7,022 nucleotides of DNA from Sedimenticola sp. (lineage in GTDB: Bacteria; Pseudomonadota; Gammaproteobacteria; Chromatiales; Chromatiaceae): NCBI GenBank assembly GCA_030619405.1, contig JAUXBK010000137.1, positions 1 through 7,022 of the forward strand, written 5' to 3'. The notes below the pieces were generated by a model, which searched no databases, was not told the DNA's origin, and worked only from the letters and a program-made list of their open reading frames with translations. Shown piece by piece: positions 1 through 5,499 of this stretch (within the stretch, counting starts at the first letter, position 1; the number at the start of each line of letters is the position of its first letter). Position numbers and translations under genes: made by a program.

Positions 1-79
1 ACCACAGCCCAGAAGGTTCCCGAGCTTTTCATTCTGGCTTCCCCATTCTGCATTTTTCCTTTCTAAAACATGTAGTCAT

Positions 80-904
80 GTGATCATCGGCGCTATGCCT
101 TTTGCCAGCTGCTTCGGGCCCGCCTATGAACACACCTTCATCATGGATGCCGACATGCGCAAGCGCAAGATTCGCGACAAGGTGCCCATGACCTACGTCA
201 CCTCCGAGCCCTATATCGGCCATCTTGGCCTGGGTGGCGTGGGCGACTCCAAGGGCTTCCTGGAGTCCGATCTGCGCTCTCACCACGTCAACTGGATCAC
301 CAACGCCAAGGTGATCAAGGTCGAACCGGGCAAGATGTTCATTGAGCAGTACGACGATGACGGGCACCTGATCAAGCAGCATGAGCTGGAGTTCAAATAC
401 TCCATGATGCTGCCCGCCTTCAAAGGCGTGGAGCCGGTGGCCAAGGTCGAAGGCCTCTGTAACCCCCGGGGCTTCGTCTTCGTCGACAGCCATCAGCGCA
501 ACCCCATCTACAAGAACATCTACTCAGCGGGAGTCTGTATCGCCATCCCGCCGGTGGAGACCACCGCCGTACCCACGGGCGCACCCAAGACAGGTTACAT
601 GATCGAGTCGATGGTGACTGCCATCGTGCATAACATCGCCGATGAGCTGGCCGGGCGCGAGCTTTCGACCAACGCCACCTGGAACGCCATCTGCCTGGCC
701 GACATGGGTGACACCGGCGCTGCCTTCGTGGCCCTGCCCCAGATCCCGCCCCGCAACGTGGCCTGGTTCAAGAAGGGCAAGTGGGTGCACATGGCCAAGA
801 TCGCCTTCGAGAAGTACTTCATCCGCAAGATGAAAAAGGGCACCTCCGAGCCGATCTACGAGAAGTACATCCTCAAGATGCTGGGCATTACCAAGCTCAA
901 GTAA
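80..904 (+). CDS. sqr: Sulfide:quinone oxidoreductase, C-terminal part, 5'-truncated
   Basis: The protein resembles membrane-associated flavoproteins that oxidise sulfide and pass electrons to quinone. Visible family signatures are the redox-active cysteine motif ASCFGPAYE (Cys11 from the GTG at 80), the long run PYIGHLGLGGVGDSKG (45-60), the second redox cysteine in AGVCIAIPPVE (Cys153), VPTGAPKTGYMIESM and a basic C-terminal amphipathic stretch (FEKYFIRKMKKGTSEP) likely to touch the membrane. Family members run to about 400-430 residues; only 274 are present. The N-terminal half of the FAD domain, with its GxGxxG motif, is absent. The reading frame stays open back to position 2, but the residues encoded there look like translated non-coding DNA. 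Homology appears to begin almost exactly at 80. No Shine-Dalgarno precedes the GTG at 80 or the ATG at 95. It is therefore a broken gene, a rearrangement junction or a contig-edge artefact. The family call is firm; expression as a working enzyme is unlikely. Confidence 0.85.
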   Translation: MIIGAMPFASCFGPAYEHTFIMDADMRKRKIRDKVPMTYVTSEPYIGHLGLGGVGDSKGFLESDLRSHHVNWITNAKVIKVEPGKMFIEQYDDDGHLIKQHELEFKYSMMLPAFKGVEPVAKVEGLCNPRGFVFVDSHQRNPIYKNIYSAGVCIAIPPVETTAVPTGAPKTGYMIESMVTAIVHNIADELAGRELSTNATWNAICLADMGDTGAAFVALPQIPPRNVAWFKKGKWVHMAKIAFEKYFIRKMKKGTSEPIYEKYILKMLGITKLK

Positions 905-926
905 GCGGCCCTTTCTGATGCGTTGT

Positions 927-955
927 AAAACCCGGCCCCGCGCCGGGTTTTTTTT
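927..955 (+). terminator. Rho-independent terminator after the sqr fragment
   Basis: A perfect 9-bp stem (AAACCCGGC at 928-936, GCCGGGTTT at 942-950) closes a 5-nt loop and runs into eight consecutive T (948-955). It starts 22 bp after the stop codon. This is a textbook intrinsic terminator for the plus-strand gene. Confidence 0.93.
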
Positions 956-1071
956 GAACCAGGAATTCGGCGCGCGGAGATGCAAGGAAAAAGAGGATGC
1001 TGCTGGCCTGGCACCCTGAATGGTGTGTGGTGTCTTCGAAAGAGTTTTCGGGAAATAATAAATCAAAACCT

Positions 1072-1344
1072 TAAAAGCATTCTCGCGCAAAGGCGCAAAG
1101 ACGCAAAGGAAAACCAAAACACATAAACGAAAAAAATGTTGCTGTTTGTTTCTGCACCTCTGAACAAGCACCGCCCCACCGGGCTGCCCGGGAGTCACAA
1201 TCAGGCCGCTATCTCAGAAAACGGGGTAAGGTGCTCCGCATTTCGTTCGGAGGCACACCCCTGCATTCATGACACCCAACCAGGCAGCAATTGTTTTTTC
1301 GGTTTTCCTTTGCGTCTTTGCGCCTTTGCGCGAGAATGCTTTTA
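1072..1344. repeat. Inverted-repeat element 1 (44-bp perfect arms, 185-bp core)
   Basis: The left arm (1072-1115) and right arm (1301-1344) are perfect reverse complements over 44 bp. Pairing resumes after one mismatch. Each arm begins TAAAAGCATTCTCG, continues with three 8-bp units (CGCAAAGG, CGCAAAGA, CGCAAAGG) and ends GAAAACC or similar. The 185-bp core (1116-1300) has no convincing gene; it holds a small imperfect hairpin near 1231-1256 (GTGCTCCG / CGGAGGCAC). No target-site duplication is obvious. Translated, the arms give strings such as FAPLREN, FARECF and AKTQRK, which I recall as frequent in spurious hypothetical proteins of environmental genomes. It could be a MITE-like element or a REP-like structure. 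The gap 956-1071 to its left shows nothing I can name. Confidence 0.85.
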
Positions 1345-1385
1345 GAGCCCTGTGTGAGAATCCTATTGAATCAACCTGAACCGGA

Positions 1386-2624
1386 ATGAAACCTATGCGC
1401 GAATCGCCTGTGAAGCGGCACCCGACAGTGGGGGTGCGAGTTGGCAGTGTCATGGTCGGCGGCGGTGCGCCGGTGGTGGTGCAGTCCATGACCAATACCG
1501 ATACCGCGGATGTGGGTGCAACCCTGTCCCAGGTGGCGGAGCTGGCCCGTGCCGGCTCCGAGCTGGTGCGGGTCACAGTCAATACCGAAGCAGCGGCCCG
1601 AGCGGTGCCGGCCATCCGGGAAGGACTGGAGGCCCAGGGGCTGGACGTTCCGCTGGTGGGGGATTTTCATTTCAACGGCCACAAGCTGCTGCAGCAGGTG
1701 CCCGAGTGCGGGGAGGCGCTGGCCAAGTACCGGATCAACCCCGGAAACGTTGGTCGCGGGGCGAAGCGGGACGAGAAGTTCGCCACCATGGTCGAGATGG
1801 CCTGCCGTCACGACCGGGCGGTGCGAATCGGTGTCAACTGGGGCTCTATGGACCAGGAGCTGGTAGTGCAGATGATGGACGAGAATGCCAGCTCGAGACA
1901 GCCGCTTGACAACGACCGGGTGATCCGGGAGATCATGGTGATCTCCGCTCTGGGCAACGCCCAACGGGCGGAACAGCTGGGGCTGGGCCGGGATCGGATC
2001 ATCCTCTCCTGCAAGATGAGCGGCGTCCAGGACCTGATTGCCGTCTACCGGGAACTCGCCGGCCGCTGTGACTATGCGCTGCATCTGGGGCTGACGGAGG
2101 CGGGCATGGGATCCAAGGGCATTGTCGCCTCCACCGCGGCCCTGGCGGTGTTGCTGCAGGAGGGGGTCGGTGACACTATACGCATCTCCCTCACCCCGGA
2201 GCCCGGTGGCAGCCGCAGTCAGGAGGTGCAGGTCGCCCAGGAGATCCTGCAGTCCATGGGGCTCCGGTCGTTCAATCCGATGGTGGTGGCCTGTCCCGGC
2301 TGTGGGCGCACCAGCAGCACCTTCTTTCAGCAGCTGGCCTTGGATATACAGGATTATCTGCGCCGGCAGATGCCCCTCTGGCGCGGCTACTACCCGGGCG
2401 TGGAGGAGATGTCGGTAGCGGTGATGGGGTGCGTGGTCAACGGGCCGGGGGAGAGCAAGCACGCCAATATTGGTATCAGCCTCCCCGGTAGCGGCGAGGT
2501 GCCGGTGGCACCCGTGTATGAAGATGGCGAGAAGAGTGTCACCCTCAAGGGGGAGCGGATCGCCGAGGAGTTCCAGCAGATCGTGCAGCGCTACGTGGAG
2601 ACCCATTATACCCCGGGTGGATAA
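1386..2624 (+). CDS. ispG: 4-hydroxy-3-methylbut-2-enyl-diphosphate synthase (IspG/GcpE)
   Basis: This cytoplasmic iron-sulfur enzyme converts 2-C-methylerythritol 2,4-cyclodiphosphate to HMBPP, the penultimate step of the MEP isoprenoid pathway, using flavodoxin or ferredoxin electrons. The 412-aa product has the N-terminal TIM-barrel start (PVVVQSMTNTDTADV, 29-43; RINPGNVGRG, 116-125; LHLGLTEAGMGSKG) and the C-terminal [4Fe-4S] domain with Cys303, Cys306 (CPGCGR), Cys349 and Glu356 (GCVVNGPGE). All cluster ligands are present. It is longer than E. coli IspG (about 372 aa), and its CPGCGRTSSTFFQ motif resembles the longer form known from alphaproteobacteria and others rather than the enteric CPTCSR form. 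An alternative start is ATG 1395 (residue 4), 5 nt after GGAATGA; either is plausible. The usual gammaproteobacterial neighbours (rodZ, hisS, bamB) are absent. The gene sits alone between two inverted-repeat elements with only 41 bp between repeat arm and start. Confidence 0.97.
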   Translation: MKPMRESPVKRHPTVGVRVGSVMVGGGAPVVVQSMTNTDTADVGATLSQVAELARAGSELVRVTVNTEAAARAVPAIREGLEAQGLDVPLVGDFHFNGHKLLQQVPECGEALAKYRINPGNVGRGAKRDEKFATMVEMACRHDRAVRIGVNWGSMDQELVVQMMDENASSRQPLDNDRVIREIMVISALGNAQRAEQLGLGRDRIILSCKMSGVQDLIAVYRELAGRCDYALHLGLTEAGMGSKGIVASTAALAVLLQEGVGDTIRISLTPEPGGSRSQEVQVAQEILQSMGLRSFNPMVVACPGCGRTSSTFFQQLALDIQDYLRRQMPLWRGYYPGVEEMSVAVMGCVVNGPGESKHANIGISLPGSGEVPVAPVYEDGEKSVTLKGERIAEEFQQIVQRYVETHYTPGG

Positions 2625-2653
2625 ATCCCATTATGCAGGATAAAAACAAAAAA

Positions 2654-2951
2654 CATTCTCGCGCAAAGACGCTAAAGACGCAAAGACGCAAAGACGCAAA
2701 GGAAAAACAAAAACCTGCTACCGGCTTGGCTACTCCGGCCAAGCAGTCTTGCCATCGAAGAACAGAGAGACACATGCCATCACTCAAATGCTGAATCGCT
2801 GTCCGGCCGACTGGTCAGCCGGCGATCACGGCAGCTCTTCGACGCAGCACCCAAACGGAATGATTGTCGTTCGTTGACCGCATGCTGTTAGAAAGCAGCG
2901 GAGCAGAAAACAATTTTTCCGGTTTTCCTTTGCGCCTTTGCGCGAGTAAAA
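2654..2951. repeat. Inverted-repeat element 2 (same family, unequal arms)
   Basis: The left arm (2654-2707) begins CATTCTCG and carries five CGCAAAGR units, one expanded to CGCTAAAGA (2662-2702), then GGAAAAAC. The right arm (2921-2951) is the reverse complement of the same pattern but with only two units, flanked by GGTTTTCC and CGCGAG. The core (2708-2920, 213 bp) shows no similarity that I can see to the core of element 1, apart from an AATT-T-run next to the right arm (2911-2920). It contains a small hairpin, GCTTGGC / GCCAAGC (2724-2744). It starts 29 bp after the ispG stop. No gene is supportable inside it, and no target duplication is visible. Confidence 0.8.
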
Positions 2952-3063
2952 TCATTAAAGGGCAGTACTCCGATGCTGAAAGTGAGGCAGCTGCATTGGA
3001 GAGGAGTGTGTGACTCAATGCCCGATCAAGTTTTTTTATCTTTGCGAGGAAACGGTTTTTGGA

Positions 3064-3070
3064 AAGGAGG
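3064..3070 (+). promoter_or_regulatory. Strong Shine-Dalgarno fixing the heme-binding protein start
   Basis: AAGGAGG lies 7 nt before ATG 3078. It selects this start over the in-frame ATG at 2973, which would add 35 residues before the signal peptide. Confidence 0.9.
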
Positions 3071-3077
3071 AGAGACT

Positions 3078-3569
3078 ATGCTGAAACGAATAACGACGAC
3101 CACCCTGTTGCTACTGATCACCCTGCCGACCCTGGCGGAAACGCCGCTCACCGTGTCGGTACAACGCCTCTCCATGGAAACGGCTCTGACCATTGCCCAA
3201 GGGGCGGTGGCGAGTTGCCGTAAGCAGGGGATTCAGATCGCGGCCACGGTGGTCGATCGCAACGGTGTGGTGCAGGTGCAGCTGAGGGACACCATTGCTG
3301 CACCCATCACCGCCCGGATCAGTCGCCAGAAGGCGTTTACGGCGGCCAACTTCAACGCCGCCACCTCTGCCCTCGGTGACCGGGCCAATTCCCCCATCGG
3401 GCGGGTAAAGGGGCTGGTCATGGCCGCTGGCGGGTTGCCAATCCAGGCGGGCGGCACCCTGCTGGGGGCAGTGGGGGTGAGCGGCGCCCCCTCGGGCAAG
3501 ACCGACGAGGTCTGCGCCCAGGCCGGGATCGACCGGGTGCAGGACGACCTGGAGATGGGGTCGCTTTGA
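3078..3569 (+). CDS. Secreted heme-binding protein of the GlcG/HbpS family (DUF336)
   Basis: The 163-aa product belongs to the small GlcG/HbpS-like alpha/beta fold, whose members bind heme or other small ligands, often outside the cytoplasm. A clear Sec signal peptide is present: MLKR, a leucine-rich core (residues 10-16) and a TLA-ET cleavage site after residue 20. The mature part has the family's opening helix (MetalTIAQGAV region, 33-44), VVDRNGVVQVQLRD (58-71), RISRQKAFTAANF (80-92), GGLPI (118-122) and the signature GAVGVSGAPSGKTDEVCAQAGI (split at 130-140 and 141-151). Cys47 and Cys146 could form a periplasmic disulfide. Start chosen from the AAGGAGG at 7 nt spacing. It appears monocistronic; the 126 bp between repeat element 2 and the start (2952-3077) should hold the promoter, but I see no convincing -35/-10 pair. 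The family is clear; the ligand and role are not. Confidence 0.87.
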   Translation: MLKRITTTTLLLLITLPTLAETPLTVSVQRLSMETALTIAQGAVASCRKQGIQIAATVVDRNGVVQVQLRDTIAAPITARISRQKAFTAANFNAATSALGDRANSPIGRVKGLVMAAGGLPIQAGGTLLGAVGVSGAPSGKTDEVCAQAGIDRVQDDLEMGSL

Positions 3570-3616
3570 GCCCCCTGTGAAGCTCGCTGCACGTCCGGTG
3601 GGCGTTTCAGGAAGTT

Positions 3617-3686
3617 GGCCGGATAAGCGAAGCGCATCCGGCAGGACTCGGCGCGGCCTTGCCGGATGCGCTTCGCTTATCCGGCC
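3617..3686. repeat. Inverted pair of REP-like sequences (BIME-like)
   Basis: Two 27-bp arms (3617-3643 and 3660-3686) are perfect reverse complements around a 16-bp loop. Each arm alone is also a REP-style hairpin: GCCGGAT and ATCCGGC close an inner GCG-CTT-CGC with a 2-nt bulge. The right arm continues into CCTACG, as in enteric REP elements. It lies between the convergent ends of the heme-binding gene (stop 3569) and the NifX-like gene (stop 3713), where such pairs commonly protect or end transcripts. There is no T tract, so intrinsic termination is not shown. Confidence 0.9.
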
Positions 3687-3712
3687 TACGACTACAGCGC
3701 CACCCCACAAGA

Positions 3713-4060
3713 TCAGTGCGCGTGAGGTACCGGCGGCGGCAGCGGTCGGCCTGCCACCACGGCTTCGACGGCTTTCAGCGGATCGGTCTCACCGGTGACC
3801 TCCAGCTGGATGTTCCATGCCACCATGCGCCCGAAGAAACCCTGGCCGCAGCTGCCGGTGATCAGGACGTCGAATGACTCGACAGGATGTGGCTCCGGCC
3901 CCCGGTATTCGTGCAGCGACATCTCCTTGGGCAGGTCGACCCGTTCCGGCTCCTTTATTTCCCTGCTCTGGGGGTCTGCCTCATAGACCAGGAAACGCCG
4001 GGTCTTACCGGCATGCCCGGTGACGGTGCGGAAGTTCTGACTGGTTACTCCAATTTTCAT
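3713..4060 (-). CDS. NifX/NifB-type iron-molybdenum cofactor-binding family protein
   Basis: The 115-aa protein fits the dinitrogenase iron-molybdenum cofactor biosynthesis domain (NifX, NafY and the NifB C-terminus), a small ribonuclease-H-like fold that carries or binds metal clusters. Visible features are MKIGVTSQNFRTVTGHAGKTRRFLVYE (two parts, 1-10 and 11-27), LPKEMSLHEYRG (43-54), DVLITGSCGQGFFGRM (64-79), TGETDPLKAVEAVVAG (89-104) and a proline- and histidine-rich tail ending PHAH. Cys71 sits where a metal or redox role is possible. No nitrogenase genes are visible. Stand-alone members of this family occur widely in anaerobes, so nitrogen fixation should not be assumed. The gene starts 5 bp after the stop of the upstream 133-aa gene, and its purine-rich ribosome site (GAAGAGA) overlaps that stop, which suggests translational coupling. 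Confidence 0.85.
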   Translation of the reverse strand: MKIGVTSQNFRTVTGHAGKTRRFLVYEADPQSREIKEPERVDLPKEMSLHEYRGPEPHPVESFDVLITGSCGQGFFGRMVAWNIQLEVTGETDPLKAVEAVVAGRPLPPPVPHAH

Positions 4061-4065
4061 TCTCT

Positions 4066-4467
4066 TCAGGCTGCCTTGCGGTTTTTAACGGATTTTGCCC
4101 AATCTTCCATGGCGATGTTGGCGACTGGCATGGGGGCCTCCATGAAGGTGATGACGAAGTTGTTACTCAGCTCCACCACGCCGATGGAGCGGGGTCTTAC
4201 CGCCATTACCTGGGGATTGGGCAACGCGATGCCAAAACAGAAGACGATATTCTTTGCGTCCAGGATATCCTCGCTGATCTGGCCCTCTTCCAGTCCCTGG
4301 GTGTGGGCATAGTGGTCGAACACGGCAATGAACCTGGAGATCTTGTGTTCATCGATGCGTGACTTCAGGTAGTCGACAATGTCGTCGACAGACTGAAAAG
4401 TGGTCTCCCGCTTTTCCACTTGCAGTGTGAATACCGGGTATTTCTCCTGTAGCAGGCTGCTCTTCAT
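4066..4467 (-). CDS. Uncharacterised 133-aa protein (family I recall as DUF6858)
   Basis: I recognise this as a conserved uncharacterised family of about 130 residues, probably the one named DUF6858; the number is from memory. No signal peptide or membrane segment is visible, so it should be cytoplasmic. Likely conserved blocks are SLLQEKYPVFTLQVEK (4-19), RFIAVFDHYAHT (45-56), NIVFCFGIALPNP (73-85), VRPRSIGVVEL (90-100) and FVITFMEAPMP (104-114). His52 and His55 in FDHYAHT and Cys77 are candidate functional residues, but no catalytic motif is established. Start ATG 4467 is supported by AGGAGT 7 nt upstream (4475-4480). It is the first gene of a two-gene operon with the NifX-like gene, preceded by an FNR-type box and downstream of a Crp/Fnr gene on the same strand. 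Confidence 0.75.
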   Translation of the reverse strand: MKSSLLQEKYPVFTLQVEKRETTFQSVDDIVDYLKSRIDEHKISRFIAVFDHYAHTQGLEEGQISEDILDAKNIVFCFGIALPNPQVMAVRPRSIGVVELSNNFVITFMEAPMPVANIAMEDWAKSVKNRKAA

Positions 4468-4521
4468 TTTGGATACTCCTGGACGGACGGCTTTGAAACT
4501 TTATTTACACAGTTTCGGAAA

Positions 4522-4562
4522 GTTAAAGCACGAGGGTACCGGAGTGCATTGAAAAATCTCAA
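4522..4562 (-). promoter_or_regulatory. FNR/DNR-type box and -10 element for the two-gene operon
   Basis: TTGA-N6-TCAA lies at 4549-4562, the geometry of FNR/DNR boxes (consensus TTGAT-N4-ATCAA); the inner bases are not consensus. On the minus strand a -10-like TTTAAC occupies 4527-4522, which places a start point near 4514-4515. The box centre (4555.5) is then about 41 bp upstream, the standard position for FNR class II activation. The resulting leader before ATG 4467 would be about 47 nt. The site is seen directly; control by FNR is inferred. Confidence 0.65.
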
Positions 4563-4581
4563 TTGGAGAGCGAAAATCCGC

Positions 4582-5286
4582 CTATTCCTCGGCGATGTGC
4601 TCGAGATTACGAATGTCTAGCAGGAAGTGATTTGCTTTGGTTTCTACCAGCAGGCTCTTGCGTTTGAATTCGGCGATGGTGCGGCTGGCGGTCTCTGTGG
4701 TGATACCGAGCATGGCCCCCATGTCCTCCCGGGGAAAGAGCTCACATTCACTGCTCCCTTCATTGCGAACCAGGCGCAGCAGCAGCCGTGCGATACGTTG
4801 TTTGGCCGAGCCGGTGGAAAGTTCCGTCAACCAGGCATCTGCCTCCTCCAGGGCCTTCTGCCAGCGGTGCAGCAGTTCCGTGTGCAGTTTCGGGTTGCTC
4901 TTTGCCAGTGCCTGAACCACGCTGACCGGCAGGCTGCAGACCTCGGTCGGCTGCAGTACCACGGCGTCGTGCTGATAGGACTGTCCCACCAGGGCCTCCA
5001 GGCCGGTGACATCAGTGGTGCGCACCAGACGTACGATCCGCTGGGTCCCGTCCGGCAGGTACTGCACCAGTTTGAGCACCCCGGAACGGATAGTAAACAG
5101 ACGGTCTGCCGGATCCCCTGCCCGGTAGAGCACCGAGCCTGGCGGGAGGGTATAGATGTCGATGGGCTGGTGGATCTGGTCGAAGTCGGATTCGTCCAGA
5201 TTGGCGAACAGCACCGAGTTGCGCAAGGTGCAATTGATACAGTCCGCCTGCCCTTCCCATGCTTCTTTGTCGGAGATTGGTTTCAT
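4582..5286 (-). CDS. Crp/Fnr family transcriptional regulator, FNR-like
   Basis: The 234-aa protein has the usual layout: an N-terminal cysteine segment (CINC, Cys16 and Cys19), a cyclic-nucleotide-binding-like beta roll (about 27-125, with PPGSVLYRAGDPADRLFTIRSG at 48-69), a long dimerisation helix (about 125-160) and a winged helix-turn-helix (about 164-225). The recognition helix TTETASRTIAEF has Glu198, Ser201 and Arg202, the E-x-x-S-R pattern by which FNR reads TTGA half-sites. Cys16, Cys19 and Cys117 (PTEVCSLP) align with E. coli FNR Cys20, Cys23 and Cys122. The equivalent of Cys29 is Val25, so one of the four cluster ligands is missing. It may sense oxygen with another fourth ligand, or nitric oxide or redox state instead. 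Its ATG is preceded by a repeat rather than a good Shine-Dalgarno. It ends with TAG 19 bp before the FNR box of the next operon. Confidence 0.92.
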   Translation of the reverse strand: MKPISDKEAWEGQADCINCTLRNSVLFANLDESDFDQIHQPIDIYTLPPGSVLYRAGDPADRLFTIRSGVLKLVQYLPDGTQRIVRLVRTTDVTGLEALVGQSYQHDAVVLQPTEVCSLPVSVVQALAKSNPKLHTELLHRWQKALEEADAWLTELSTGSAKQRIARLLLRLVRNEGSSECELFPREDMGAMLGITTETASRTIAEFKRKSLLVETKANHFLLDIRNLEHIAEE

Positions 5287-5292
5287 GAAAGC

Positions 5293-5323
5293 AGGTACTA
5301 GGTTCTAGGAACGAGGTACTAGG
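5293..5323. repeat. AGGTACTAGG direct repeat upstream of the regulator
   Basis: AGGTACTAGG occurs at 5293-5302 and 5314-5323, separated by TTCTAGGAACG, which contains a short palindrome. It lies 7-37 bp upstream of the Crp/Fnr start, where the ribosome site would be. Similar ACTAGG-rich repeats are, as I recall, scattered in several proteobacterial genomes. Confidence 0.7.
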
Positions 5324-5429
5324 AAAAGAAAAAACAGCTTAACCGCTATCATGTTGTAGGTATATATGACAGTAAAAATGGTTTTTAGTGCATAGGATGT
5401 GGTGAGCTTGCGAACCGCATCGGCCACCT

Positions 5430-5477
5430 GGTTCCCACGCTCTGCGTGGGAACCGTCGACAGGGCGCTCTGCGTCCC
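5430..5477. repeat. GGTTCCCACGC palindromic repeat with second small hairpin
   Basis: GGTTCCCACGC (5430-5440), loop TCT, and GCGTGGGAACC (5444-5454) form a perfect 11-bp stem. It is followed by a second TCT-loop hairpin, GGGCGC / GCGTCCC (5462-5477). The tandem arrangement with identical CTCTGCG cores matches a repeat type I recall from many sulfur-oxidising and environmental proteobacteria. It lies between the trpB stop (5500) and the Crp/Fnr gene. There is no T tract on the trpB strand, so it is not a standard terminator. The rest of 5324-5429 shows only an AT-rich stretch that may carry the regulator's promoter. Confidence 0.85.
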
Positions 5478-5499
5478 CGCTGCCCGGCAATTGACTCGA

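Noticed and set aside
29..493. Minus-strand open frame opposite the sqr fragment
   Set aside because: Shadow frame; the plus strand has clear SQR motifs.
524..1198. Minus-strand open frame of 224 codons containing FAPLREN
   Set aside because: It runs through repeat arm, terminator and antisense sqr; the FAPLREN string comes from the CGCAAAGR repeat and not from a protein family.
1366..1374. TTGAATCAA upstream of ispG as an FNR site
   Set aside because: The half-sites are separated by one base instead of six, so it cannot fit an FNR dimer.
1371..2606. Long minus-strand open frame (411 codons) opposite ispG
   Set aside because: It is the antisense shadow of a GC-rich gene; its product is rich in His, Leu and Arg and matches no family, while the plus strand encodes a complete IspG.
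2662..2702. Possible CRISPR-like array in the 8-bp repeats
   Set aside because: Units are 8-9 bp in direct tandem with no spacers; no cas genes are present.
2545..2787. Minus-strand open frame of 80 codons at the end of ispG
   Set aside because: It is composed of antisense ispG and translated repeat (LRLCVFSVFARECF), with no gene signals.
2973..3077. Upstream start adding 35 residues to the heme-binding protein
   Set aside because: It would bury the signal peptide, and the strong AAGGAGG favours ATG 3078.
4627..5301. Plus-strand open frame of 224 codons opposite the Crp/Fnr gene
   Set aside because: The minus strand encodes a full regulator with all domains; the plus frame matches nothing.
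5430..5454. Perfect hairpin as terminator of trpB
   Set aside because: No T tract follows on the minus strand; it fits a dispersed palindromic repeat better.
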